The position numbers and the translations under genes were made by a program. Shown piece by piece: positions 1 through 9,701 of a stretch of 64,000 nucleotides of DNA (within the stretch, counting starts at the first letter, position 1; every line of letters begins with the position of its first letter). This DNA comes from Actinomycetes bacterium (GTDB taxonomy: Bacteria; Actinomycetota; Actinomycetes; Mycobacteriales; Mycobacteriaceae), in the NCBI GenBank assembly GCA_023418505.1, contig JAEZZR010000011.1:186001-250000 (forward strand), given 5' to 3'. The notes below the pieces were generated by a model that was not told the DNA's origin, did no database searches, and worked only from the letters and a program-made list of their open reading frames with translations.

Positions 1-1
1 G

Positions 2-752
<751 letters not shown>

Positions 753-760
<8 letters not shown>

Positions 761-2138
761 AGCAGACGACATCCTGATTTCCGAGTTCCTGCGCACCCTA
801 CCCCAGCAGCGTTTCTTCGCTGACAAGGCTGCCACCGCCCACGAGCTCGAGGTACTCACTTCGTTTAAGATTCCAGGCGGGGATCCGTTTCAGCTTGAGA
901 TTTTCTTCCTGCGCTTGACGACGGATGCCGATTCAGCCCACTATTTGGTCCCCGTGGCGTGGTCAGATCGTCCTTTGGAGGGCGTGGTTGAGGGCATCGA
1001 CACTGCCACTATTCCGGTTTTAGTAGCTACCGACGACGCCATTGGCTTCGATGCCCTTGCCCACCCGGAGACCATCACTGCTTTGGGGCGCCACCTGGCT
1101 ACCCAGGGCGAACTGGGAGCGATGAAGCTGCGCACGGTGCCTGGTGCCGATACCTCGGTAATCGAGGCTTTGGACAACGGTCGCCCGATGGGTGCCGAGC
1201 AGTCCAACACCTCGGTGATCTTCGACGACGCCGTAATGTGCAAGTTCTTCCGTCGCGTCCATGCGGGCACGAATGCAGACGTAGAGCTGCTCAGCGCCCT
1301 GTCCGAGCACAATAACGAAAACGTGCCGGAACTATTCGGTTGGCTGGAGCTGGAACTCGATGGCGAGCAGTACACCACCGCCATGCTGCAGCAGTTCGTA
1401 CCAAATTCCGCTGATGGCTGGGCGATGGCGCTCACTGCCGTGCGCGACACCATCCGCGATTTCGAAACTCCGCTGGATCAGTTGGGCACGGATTTCGCGA
1501 CCGAATCCCAGGGTCTGGGTGCTGCCGTGGCTTCCGTCCATGCTGGTTTGAAGGATGCGCTGCCCGATCAAGGTACGGTTTCTGGCGACGAGCTCGTGGC
1601 TCCGATGCTCAGCCGATTGGAGCACGTCTGTGGTGTGGTGCCTCAGATCGCCGAGATCCGTGAGCAGGCTGCCACGGTCTTCGAAGCAGCAGCTGGCGAA
1701 ACCACCAGCGTGCCAGTGCAACGCATTCATGGCGATCTGCACCTTGGCCAAGTGTTGCGCACGCCGCGGGAATGGCTGCTCATCGACTTCGAGGGTGAAC
1801 CTAGCCGTCCGTGGGATCAGCGTCGTCTGCCTGATCACCCTTTGCGCGACATTGCGGGCATGTTGCGTTCTTTCGATTACGCAGCACACTTCCCGCTACT
1901 GACCGGCCGCGATAATTTCCCAGATTCGCAGTCGCGAGTTGCCGAGTGGGCCGAGCGCAACATTGATGCCTTCTTGGCTGGCTACGCCGAAGTCTCCGGC
2001 ACCCAGCTTTCCGCCGAGGCCCCTTTGCTGCGTGCTTTCATTCTGGATAAGGCGATTTACGAGTGCTTGTACGAGGCTCAGAATCGCCCCGATTGGCTTC
2101 AGTTGCCTTTAACGGCGGTACAGTGTCTACTAGATTGA
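753..2138 (+). CDS. mak: Maltokinase
   Basis: ATP-dependent maltokinase (Pep2 family) that phosphorylates maltose to maltose-1-phosphate for the GlgE glucan pathway. The ATG at 753 is chosen because GGAGG lies at 743-747 and because it overlaps the treS stop; an upstream in-frame extension would lie inside treS. The 461-residue product matches the family length. Kinase-like catalytic motifs are visible: HGDLHLGQ near residues 326-333 and IDFEGEP near 344-350, the latter carrying the metal-binding Asp. An ABC exporter reading frame follows after one base, so the three genes probably share a transcript. No glgE is present in the window. Confidence 0.93.
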
Positions 2139-2139
2139 T

Positions 2140-3999
2140 GTGAAATCAATCTTCCGAATCCTTCGTTCCACCTCGGTACTGTGGCCGTACTATTTGGGCA
2201 TTATTGCCTGCGCGGTGTTGGTGGCGGGAACCACCTTGGTTACTCCGTTCATTGTCCGCGAAGCCACCGACACCATCGTGGCCACGCTCGGCGAAGATTC
2301 GGCAGACACGACAACCACTGTGGCCACTACCGTGGTCTGGTTTGCGGTGGCGTTGCTGGTAGCGGCGCTACTGCAGACACTGCTAGAAAACATCGGGGGT
2401 TATCTGGGCGATGTGATGTCCGCCCGGATGCGCGAGATTCTCTCCACGCGCTATTTCGCCCAGCTACTATCGCTGCCCCAGCGCTATTTCGATGACCAGT
2501 TCACCGGCACCATCATCGCCCGTCTCGAGCGTTCGATTACGAATATCACGCAGTTCTTGCAGTCGTTTTCGAACAACTTCTTTCCGATGCTGCTCACCAT
2601 TGCCGCAGTGCTTGCTATTACTGGCTGGCATTATTGGCCGCTGGCAGTGTTGTTGGCGCTAGTGTTTCCGGTGTACACCTGGCTTACCGCACTGACTTCC
2701 CGTCGTTGGCAGCGCATCGAAGCGCATAAGAATGCGCACGTAGATGCTGCTGGTGGGCGCTTTGCCGAGGTCATCGGCCAGATCAAGGTGGCACGCTCCT
2801 TCAACTCGGAGACCCGCGAGGCCACCTCGTTTGGGCGCCACTACCACGACACCGTGCAGCTGACCCGCCAGCAATCGAACTGGTGGCATCGCATGGACGG
2901 CATCCGTGGCAGTGTGCTCGCCGTTATTTTCGCCGGTATTTTTCTGCTGATTTTCTTGCGCACTCTCGACGGCAGCTTCACCATCGGCACCATGTTCATG
3001 CTGATCCAGCTGGTGAACATGGCGCGCCAGCCCGTGACCATGATGAGCTACCTGATCGACACCGCCCAGCGCGCTATCGCTGGCTCTCGCGATTACTTCC
3101 GCGTCATGGAATTGGAGCCGGAGGCTTGCGCTTCATCAGATTTGGTGGCTCTGTCGCGTACGAATGGTCAGATCACCGAAAAGCCACTGCCTCCTAGTGC
3201 CCCGACCCGCCACGTTTCCCCAGACACTCCAGCGGTTTCCTTCACCGATGTCAGTTTCGCTTATGAACCCGGCAACGAAGTGCTGCACCAGGTGTCTTTT
3301 TCGGTCGCTCAAGGCGAGAAGTTGGCCTTCGTGGGCTAATCGGGTGGCGGCAAGTCCACCATCGTGAACCTGCTGCTCGGCCTGTACGCGCCTAGCTCCG
3401 GCTCGGTTTCGATTATGGGCGAGGACACCACCGAGGTCGGCATGGCGCACCTGCGCGCGATGACGGCCGTGGTGTTCCAAGATGCGGCGCTTTTCTCTGG
3501 CACGATCCGCGAAAACATCGCTTATGGGCGTCCCGACGCTACCGACGCCCAGATCGAACAAGCTGCCCGCAACGCAAATGCCCACGATTTCATTGAGAAG
3601 TTTGGCGATGGCTACAACACCGTCGTGGGCGAACGAGGCCTGCGCCTGTCTGGTGGTCAAAAGCAGCGCATCGCCATTGCTCGCGCTTTCTTGAAAGACG
3701 CGCCGGTGCTGATCCTCGATGAGGCTACGTCTGCGCTGGATACCAAGGCCGAGCGCGAGGTCCAACACGGCCTGGATCGCCTCATGGAAGGACGTACCAC
3801 GCTGATCATCGCGCACCGGCTCTCGACGATCTCTGGCGTGGACAAGATTGTCACGCTTCAGGATGGGCATGTCGACGAAGCAGGGTCTCCGGCGCAGCTG
3901 GCTACCTCCGGTGGTATCTATTCGCAGCTGTTGGCCTTGACCGCTTCGGCTTCGGCCGCCGATCGCAAGCGCTTGAAGGAATTTGGCTTCTCTGGCTAA
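2140..3999 (+). pseudogene. ABC exporter half-transporter broken by an in-frame TAA in Walker A
   Basis: A fused membrane-plus-ATPase exporter (type I exporter fold) of 619 codon positions. Codons 1 to about 320 encode a six-helix membrane domain; the ATPase domain begins near codon 360. The reading frame is open except for TAA at 3337-3339 (codon 400), which replaces the variable residue in the Walker A motif G-x-S-G-G-G-K-S-T. Downstream the same frame continues with the Q-loop (VVFQDAALFSGT), the LSGGQ signature (about 503-507), Walker B (LILDEATSALD) and the switch histidine (IIAHRLSTI). Reinitiation at GTG 3364 would give a fragment without Walker A. A one-base nonsense mutation or a sequencing error are the two explanations. 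The GTG start lies 1 nt after mak. Confidence 0.85.
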
Positions 4000-4973
4000 A
4001 CGGGCTCTGGCACCAGGTAGCACCCGGCACCAGGGCTTACTTCTACGGTTACCGGCAGTGCTGCCATGAAATCGCCATCGGCATACGCGTTCATCGTGCG
4101 TTCGCTAAGGCAAGCCACGTGGGCTTTCTGCACCCGATAGGTAGATACCGAAGGATGCTCGGTATGCGTGCCGGAAAAGACTTTCTGAAACGTGGTGGCT
4201 GCTTGCCAGCGGGTAGCTTTGCCAATCACCGTGACATCCAGCAGCCCATCGGCGTGATCGGCTTCTGGGCAGATCTTCATGCCTCCGCCATAGGACCGGG
4301 TGTTTCCAAAGGCGGCCAGTGTGATCGGAAGATCCAGTTCCAGTGAGCCGTCGTCGGCAAGCTCTACTGCCTCGCTGCTATCGTGCACTCCTTCGAAGCG
4401 CAGGTGGAACGGCAGCGAATGGAACTTCAGGAATTCCACCACGATCGCCAGGTTGTAGCGGTTGCGGCCGTGCGGCCAAGTCATGGCATTGACGCGATCG
4501 GAAACGATGGAATCAAACCCCGCACACATGATCGTGCCGAACCAGTGTTGCTGGCCAGCCTGGTCGGTGATCAGCCCCAGGTCGGTGCGGCGACAATGCC
4601 CTTGCGCGATGATCCGGGCGGCCTCAACCGGGCTGTGGCGCGGCAGCTGATACTCGCGGCCGTGGTCGTTTCCGGTACCAGCAGGAATGATTCCGAGCGG
4701 CTTGTTTTGGTGAGCGAGCTCCTGCAATGCCAAGTTCACCATGCCATCGCCACCCGCAACGGCAACCGCATCCACTCGATCATCCGCTACTGCTTCGCGC
4801 ACCAGGCGCTGTGATTCGGTAGCCGAAGAGCCCTGCAGCGAAACCACATCGATGCCTAGACGTGTGAGCTCCTGCGTGGCCAGGCGCGCCGCTTCCTGGC
4901 TCACCCCGTGGCCCGCCTGCGGATTGACTACCAGAGCCACGGTTTGCGGGTGGATGCGTCCATAAGCGCTCAT
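3996..4973 (-). CDS. Diacylglycerol kinase family lipid kinase
   Basis: A 325-residue member of the DagK/YegS/sphingosine-kinase fold family, which phosphorylates a lipid hydroxyl with ATP at the inner membrane face. The N-terminal catalytic domain shows the nucleotide-binding GGDG at residues 74-77 (in AVAGGDGMVN) and PAGTGND at 97-103. A C-terminal beta-sandwich domain with an EADHADGLLDV segment follows. Actinobacterial homologues act on diacylglycerol or other lipids; the substrate cannot be read from sequence. The end overlaps the broken ABC gene by 4 bp in convergent orientation, and the start faces the alkyl-DHAP-synthase-like gene across 80 bp. Confidence 0.85.
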   Translation of the reverse strand: MSAYGRIHPQTVALVVNPQAGHGVSQEAARLATQELTRLGIDVVSLQGSSATESQRLVREAVADDRVDAVAVAGGDGMVNLALQELAHQNKPLGIIPAGTGNDHGREYQLPRHSPVEAARIIAQGHCRRTDLGLITDQAGQQHWFGTIMCAGFDSIVSDRVNAMTWPHGRNRYNLAIVVEFLKFHSLPFHLRFEGVHDSSEAVELADDGSLELDLPITLAAFGNTRSYGGGMKICPEADHADGLLDVTVIGKATRWQAATTFQKVFSGTHTEHPSVSTYRVQKAHVACLSERTMNAYADGDFMAALPVTVEVSPGAGCYLVPEPV

Positions 4974-5021
4974 GGACTAATCCTACTGGAAAATGCTGGC
5001 AAGTTTTACGGTATATATAAA

Positions 5022-5051
5022 TGTGTAAACTAGCGCTGTGTAAACTAGCGC
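5022..5051 (+). repeat. 15-bp exact tandem duplication before the FAD oxidase start
   Basis: The unit TGTGTAAACTAGCGC occurs twice back to back (5022-5036 and 5037-5051), ending 2 nt before the chosen ATG at 5054. It follows an AT-rich TATATA stretch (5012-5017) that could serve as a -10 box. Because 15 is a multiple of three, the repeat can be read as two five-codon units from an upstream ATG at 5021. Confidence 0.9.
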
Positions 5052-5053
5052 GT

Positions 5054-6682
5054 ATGGCTAATTCACCGATTCCCTACCGCATGCGTTGGTGGGGTTGGGG
5101 CACGTCTGGTCACGATAAACCGCTGACTCCTGCTGCCGAGCAACTGCTGGAAACCTCGATCCACATGGATCTGGATTTCCACCGTCCGATCCCGGATTTG
5201 CAGCGCGTCCGCCTGCCGCGTTCGGCGTTTGCGCAGCTGCCCGAGGCCGCCGCCCGCCTAAAGGCCACAGGCGCGCAGTGGGATGATACCCATGACACGC
5301 GCATCAAGCACGCGTTCGGGCGGTCTTACCCGGATCTGGTGCGGCTGCGCAGTGGCCAGGTAGCTACCGCCCCGGACGCGGTACTACTGCCGCAGGATGA
5401 GCAGCAGCTGCTGGTGCTGCTGCAGGTGTGCTCGGAGTTGTCGATTGCTGTGGTGCCGTTTGGTGGGGGTACTTCGGTGGTTGGTGGGGTGTCGGCGTTG
5501 CACGGTGAATTCGATGCTGTGATTGCGGTTTCGATGGTGGCGTTTGATCAGATCAAGCGGATCGATAACGCCTCTGCCACCGTTACCGTGGGCGCCGGCG
5601 TTTTCGGACCGGATCTGGAAGCTGCGGTCAGCGATGCTGGTTTCACGGTGGGCCACTTCCCGCAGTCGTATGAGTTTTCTACTGTGGGAGGCTGGGTGTC
5701 GTGCCGTTCTGCCGGCCAGGAATCCTCTGGTTATGGCCGGATTGATGCCAATGTGGTGGGCTTGCGTGCGGTCACGCCGGCCGGCATCGTGAGCTTCCGC
5801 GATGTCCCAGCATCGGCGGCCGGCCCGGATCCTCGGCAGCTGTTTTTGGGCTCCGAGGGGGTGTTCGGTTTTATCACTGAGGTCACCTTGGCGCTGCACC
5901 GCAAGCCCCGAAAGATGCTGTTTGATACCTATTTCTTCCCGGATTTCGCTACGGGTGCGGAAGCCTTCCGAAAGCTAGAGCAATCCGGCCAGATCCCACA
6001 TATGGCTCGACTGTCCGATGAAAAGGAAACGCTGTTCGGCATCAAACAGATGGGTAACGCCAAGTTGTCGGGCTATCTGCGCAAGTACTTGGGCTTCCGC
6101 GGGATGAAGACCCCATGCATGGCGGTGTTTGCTTTCGCCGACCACGGTTTCATTACGGCTCGCGTGCAGCGCGAGAAGCTTGCCGCCACCATGTTGCGTT
6201 TCAAGGCTGCACGCTTAAGTGCGGTGCCAGGCATGATGTGGGTGAAGCACCGTTTCACCTCGCCGTATTTGCGCGATGTGATGATGAGCCGAGGCGTTGC
6301 CGTCGATACGCTCGAAACCGCTACCACCTGGTCGCAGGCACTGAAATTGCGTACGGAAATCACGCATGCGATGGAAAATGCCGGCACTCCTGCCTTCGTT
6401 TTCTGCCATATTTCCCACGTTTATGGCTCGGGTTGTTCGCTGTATTTCACCTATTTCTTCCGGGAGGGCACGGATCCGATTGCGCAGTGGCGCCAGATCA
6501 AGGGCGCAGCTAGCGACGCCATCCTCGCCCACGGCGGCACCATCAGCCACCATCACGGGGTGGGCACGGATCATGCTGAGGGCTTCCAAGCAGAAACGGG
6601 CGAACTCTACGGCGCTGGCCTTAAGGCGTTGAAGGCGTCCTTCGACCCCAAAGGGATTATGAATCCGGGCAAGCTGCTCTAA
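5054..6682 (+). CDS. FAD-binding oxidase, alkyl-dihydroxyacetonephosphate synthase-like
   Basis: A 542-residue flavoprotein of the FAD-binding type 4 (PCMH) family. The FAD domain contains PFGGGTSVVGG near residues 135-145 and TVGGWVSCRSAGQ near 209-221. The C-terminal half ends with SHHHGVGTDHA near residue 497; the His triplet followed by GVG is characteristic of alkyl-DHAP synthases (AGPS), which exchange the acyl chain of acyl-DHAP for a fatty alcohol. The start at 5054 (MANSPIPYRMRWWGWG) is preferred on family grounds; an in-frame ATG at 5021 would add 11 residues encoded by the tandem repeat. Bacterial homologues are poorly characterised, so ether-lipid function is only inferred. Nearby glpD and the lipid kinase suggest glycerol-lipid metabolism. 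Confidence 0.82.
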   Translation: MANSPIPYRMRWWGWGTSGHDKPLTPAAEQLLETSIHMDLDFHRPIPDLQRVRLPRSAFAQLPEAAARLKATGAQWDDTHDTRIKHAFGRSYPDLVRLRSGQVATAPDAVLLPQDEQQLLVLLQVCSELSIAVVPFGGGTSVVGGVSALHGEFDAVIAVSMVAFDQIKRIDNASATVTVGAGVFGPDLEAAVSDAGFTVGHFPQSYEFSTVGGWVSCRSAGQESSGYGRIDANVVGLRAVTPAGIVSFRDVPASAAGPDPRQLFLGSEGVFGFITEVTLALHRKPRKMLFDTYFFPDFATGAEAFRKLEQSGQIPHMARLSDEKETLFGIKQMGNAKLSGYLRKYLGFRGMKTPCMAVFAFADHGFITARVQREKLAATMLRFKAARLSAVPGMMWVKHRFTSPYLRDVMMSRGVAVDTLETATTWSQALKLRTEITHAMENAGTPAFVFCHISHVYGSGCSLYFTYFFREGTDPIAQWRQIKGAASDAILAHGGTISHHHGVGTDHAEGFQAETGELYGAGLKALKASFDPKGIMNPGKLL

Positions 6683-6962
6683 GCCAGACTGCCACGGACG
6701 GTTACAAGTTCGTGTCCTAGGATGGCGGGGCTGCTTGGCCCGTTATAAGCGAATAATGAGAGATAGGTTTCCAGGTCGAAGTTACTGGTGGAAGTTTCGG
6801 TGACGTCAGCCACGGTCTTTACCTCGGATAAATATAGCTATGGGAAATGGCAGGTGGAGCTGTTTAGCAACAGCAACACATACAGCACATACCCAAAGCG
6901 ACCATGGCTTCCTTTCCTCTTATCTCAAGCGTTGTGAACAGACTAGTCTATTAAAGGTTTAT
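6683..6962. other. Intergenic region upstream of glpD
   Basis: 280 bp without a credible gene. It contains a short palindrome AGACTAGTCT (6940-6949) just before the glpD ribosome-binding site and an AT-rich TAAATATAGCTATGG stretch around 6830, but no promoter that I can assign confidently. No intrinsic terminator is visible after the upstream oxidase gene. Confidence 0.5.
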
Positions 6963-8495
6963 ATGTCTACTTCCCTGAATGCGCAGTCGCGTCGGCAGGC
7001 TCTGGCACGTTTGCAAGATAACGATCATGTCTGGGATGTGCTGGTCATCGGCGGTGGCATCACTGGTGCGGGCGTTGCTTTGGATGCTGCCAGTCGCGGG
7101 CTTTCCGTCGCGCTGGTGGAAAAGCATGATCTCGCGTTTGGCACTTCGCGCTGGTCTTCGAAGCTGGCGCATGGGGGTTTGCGCTACTTGGCGTCGGGGA
7201 ATGTGGGCATCGCGCGTCGCAGTGCGCTGGAGCGCGGCTTGCTGCTCACCACCATCGCCCCGCACCTCACCCGCACCCTGCCGCAGGTGGTTCCGGTGCT
7301 GCCCGGCTTTTCGCTGGCTAATAAGATTCTGCCGCGCCTGGGCTTCCTGGCCGGCGATTTTTTGCGCATTGCTGCAGGTACACCGTCTCGCATCTTGCCG
7401 CGCTCGCGGACGATCGGCGCGAAGAAGGTGCGCGAATTGGCGCCAACCGTGACCACCCACGGCCTACGTTTTGGCTACCTCAACTACGATGGCCAGTTGC
7501 TGGACGACGCCCGCCTCGTCACCGCCATCGCCCGCACTGCCGCGGCTCATGGTGCGTCGATCATCACGCATGCCGGTGTCGGCGCGATTAATACTGACGG
7601 CGCGCTGCCCGAGGTGGAGATTTTCGATGCGCTTGACGACGGCTACTACCGCACCCGCGCTCGCCACATCATTAACGCCACTGGAGTGTGGGCAGGTGAG
7701 CTTGCCGACGACATCCGCATCCGCCCGTCCCGCGGCACCCACCTGGTAGTAAACGCAGCGAAGCTGGGCAACCCCACTGGTTCACTGACCGTGCCGATTC
7801 CTGGAGAAACGAACCGGTTTGTCTTTGTGCTTCCCGCGCCGCATCGGCGGGTGTACATCGGGCTGACCGACGAACCTCATCCCGGTGCAATCCCCGATGA
7901 AGTGGTCGCCCCCGAAAGCGATGTGGAGTTCTTGCTGTCGGTAATCAACACTGCCCTGGCTTCACCGCTGCAGCGCGAAGATGTACTGGCCACTTTTGCG
8001 GGTCTGCGCCCACTAATCGATGCCGGCGAGGCGAAGACCGCTGACCTCTCCCGGGAGCACGCCATTTTAGAAACGGCCCCCGGTGTACTGACAGTCACCG
8101 GTGGCAAGCTGACCGAATACCGGCTGATGGCGGAGCAAACTGTCGATAAGGTTGCACCCAAGCTTCCCTGCCGCACGAAACAGATTCCGCTGCTCGGAGC
8201 AGGTGCGGTTCCGCCGAAACCGCCAGCAGCACCTGCGGATATCTGGGAGACTCTGGTGGCTCGCTATGGCTGCGAGGCGGAAGCCGTCGTAAAGCAATGT
8301 ACAAACCCTTTCAAACCTGTGTTTGCTGGCGCGGATGTGTATCGGTGTGAGTTCGCGTGGTTTGTGACGCACGAGGGTGCGCTGACGGTGTCCGATATGG
8401 TGGATCGTCGGTGCCGGCTGGGCTTGGTTGCCGCCGATTTCGAAGCGGCCCGCAAGACGGCGGAAGAAATTTTGGCGCTGGCCGAAAACTATTAG
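6963..8495 (+). CDS. glpD: Glycerol-3-phosphate dehydrogenase (FAD-dependent)
   Basis: Membrane-associated flavoprotein oxidising sn-glycerol-3-phosphate to dihydroxyacetone phosphate and passing electrons to menaquinone. The 510-residue product starts at ATG 6963 with AAAGG about 5 nt upstream; a longer in-frame reading would add an implausible leader. The dinucleotide-binding motif GGGITGAG is at residues 30-37, followed by the GlpD-typical block GTSRWSSKLAHGGLRYL. The C-terminal GlpD domain is complete. It sits downstream of the FAD oxidase on the same strand but after a 280-bp gap, so it probably has its own promoter. Identity is secure. Confidence 0.93.
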   Translation: MSTSLNAQSRRQALARLQDNDHVWDVLVIGGGITGAGVALDAASRGLSVALVEKHDLAFGTSRWSSKLAHGGLRYLASGNVGIARRSALERGLLLTTIAPHLTRTLPQVVPVLPGFSLANKILPRLGFLAGDFLRIAAGTPSRILPRSRTIGAKKVRELAPTVTTHGLRFGYLNYDGQLLDDARLVTAIARTAAAHGASIITHAGVGAINTDGALPEVEIFDALDDGYYRTRARHIINATGVWAGELADDIRIRPSRGTHLVVNAAKLGNPTGSLTVPIPGETNRFVFVLPAPHRRVYIGLTDEPHPGAIPDEVVAPESDVEFLLSVINTALASPLQREDVLATFAGLRPLIDAGEAKTADLSREHAILETAPGVLTVTGGKLTEYRLMAEQTVDKVAPKLPCRTKQIPLLGAGAVPPKPPAAPADIWETLVARYGCEAEAVVKQCTNPFKPVFAGADVYRCEFAWFVTHEGALTVSDMVDRRCRLGLVAADFEAARKTAEEILALAENY

Positions 8496-8519
8496 TTATT
8501 ACGAGTAATATCGGCGCCT

Positions 8520-9701
8520 ATGGGATACACATCACTCAGCTTCCCGGACGAAGCGACACTACGCGCCCGTGGCACCCGCAAATGGACCCAATACCCTGCG
8601 GACGTTTTGCCCCTTTGGATCGCGGAATCTGACGCCGCCACCTGCCCTCCCATCATGGAGGCCGTGCGCGCGGCCGTGGATCGCGAATGCTTCGGCTACC
8701 CCTCTGGCCAGTTCGTTTCCATCGCCGAGGCCGCTGCACAGTGGCAGCGCGAGCACTATGGCTGGGATGTCAGCGCCGATCGCGTGCGTTTAGCTTCCGA
8801 CGTGGTACGTGGCGTTGCTCTGGCGATCCGCTATCTCACGCGGCCGGACAGCCCGATTGTGATCCCAACCCCGGCCTATATGCCGTTCTTCGAGCTCGCG
8901 GCGTTTACGAACCGCCAGAGCATCCTGATTGGGACGGATTATGAGGACGCTTACCGCGGGCCAAATTTGCAGGAGCTCGAGGCAGCTTTTGCTGCTGGCG
9001 CTGGCTGCCTTGTGTTGGCGAACCCCAACAATCCGCTGGGCTTTACCTATCGTCGCGAAGATCTAGAGCAGATCGTGGCGTTGGCGGATCGCTACAACGC
9101 TCGGGTGATCTCTGATGAAATCCACGCCCCTGTGATGCTAGAGGGTTCGCACCTGCCTACGGCCAGTATCTCTGAGCTGGCTGATAAGGTCACGGTAACG
9201 GTTACGGCGACCTCGAAGGGCTGGAACACCGCGGGCTTGAAGTGCGCGCAGTTGATCCTGAACAGCGCCGATTGCACTACCTGGGATCGCCTGCCTTTCA
9301 GTGTGCGCGAGGGCGTTTCGACGCTGGGCATCGCTGCCGCTGAGGCGGCTTACCGTTCGGGCGGACCGTGGTTGGCTGAATTCGTCGAGGCGATGCGGTA
9401 TAACCGTGAGCTGCTGGTGCGTCGGCTGCCTGAGGTGGCTCCGGGCGTGAAATTTGCGCCGAATGCTGCCTCCTATCTGGCGTGGCTGGATTTCCGCGAT
9501 ATCGATGCCGGCGTTGCTAGCGCTGACATTGCCGCGGATCCGTTCGGCTGGTTGCTGAAGCACGCACGCGTTGCGGTGAACCCTGGCCCCGGGTTCGGCA
9601 ATGGCGGCGCAGGCCATGCGCGGCTGAATTACGCCACTTCACCAGAGATTTTGAATGAAGCTTTGGATCGCATTGGTGCGGCAATTGCCGCCGCGCGTTA
9701 G
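8520..9701 (+). CDS. PLP-dependent C-S beta-lyase / aminotransferase, MalY-PatB family
   Basis: A 393-residue fold-type I PLP enzyme. Recognisable features are the N-terminal LPLWIAESDAATCPP block, NPNNPLG at about 168-174, the pyridoxal-N1-binding Asp199 in ISDEIH, and the Schiff-base lysine at 233 in TATSKGWN. This pattern fits cystathionine beta-lyases of the MalY/PatB group; the corynebacterial member AecD cleaves cystathionine and S-conjugates to pyruvate, ammonia and a thiol. Substrate is inferred. The gene follows glpD by 24 bp and ends overlapping the PAP2 phosphatase gene by 4 bp in convergent orientation. Confidence 0.85.
   Translation: MGYTSLSFPDEATLRARGTRKWTQYPADVLPLWIAESDAATCPPIMEAVRAAVDRECFGYPSGQFVSIAEAAAQWQREHYGWDVSADRVRLASDVVRGVALAIRYLTRPDSPIVIPTPAYMPFFELAAFTNRQSILIGTDYEDAYRGPNLQELEAAFAAGAGCLVLANPNNPLGFTYRREDLEQIVALADRYNARVISDEIHAPVMLEGSHLPTASISELADKVTVTVTATSKGWNTAGLKCAQLILNSADCTTWDRLPFSVREGVSTLGIAAAEAAYRSGGPWLAEFVEAMRYNRELLVRRLPEVAPGVKFAPNAASYLAWLDFRDIDAGVASADIAADPFGWLLKHARVAVNPGPGFGNGGAGHARLNYATSPEILNEALDRIGAAIAAAR

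Noticed and set aside
3337..3339. Possible programmed recoding (selenocysteine or readthrough) at the ABC exporter stop
   Set aside because: The codon is TAA, not TGA, the position is a variable Walker A residue, and no downstream recoding structure is evident. A mutation or sequencing error is simpler.
3136..4023. 295-codon open frame antisense to the ABC ATPase region
   Set aside because: It is a shadow frame of a high-GC coding strand with low-complexity Arg/Gly/His-rich product, and the sense strand carries clear ATPase motifs.
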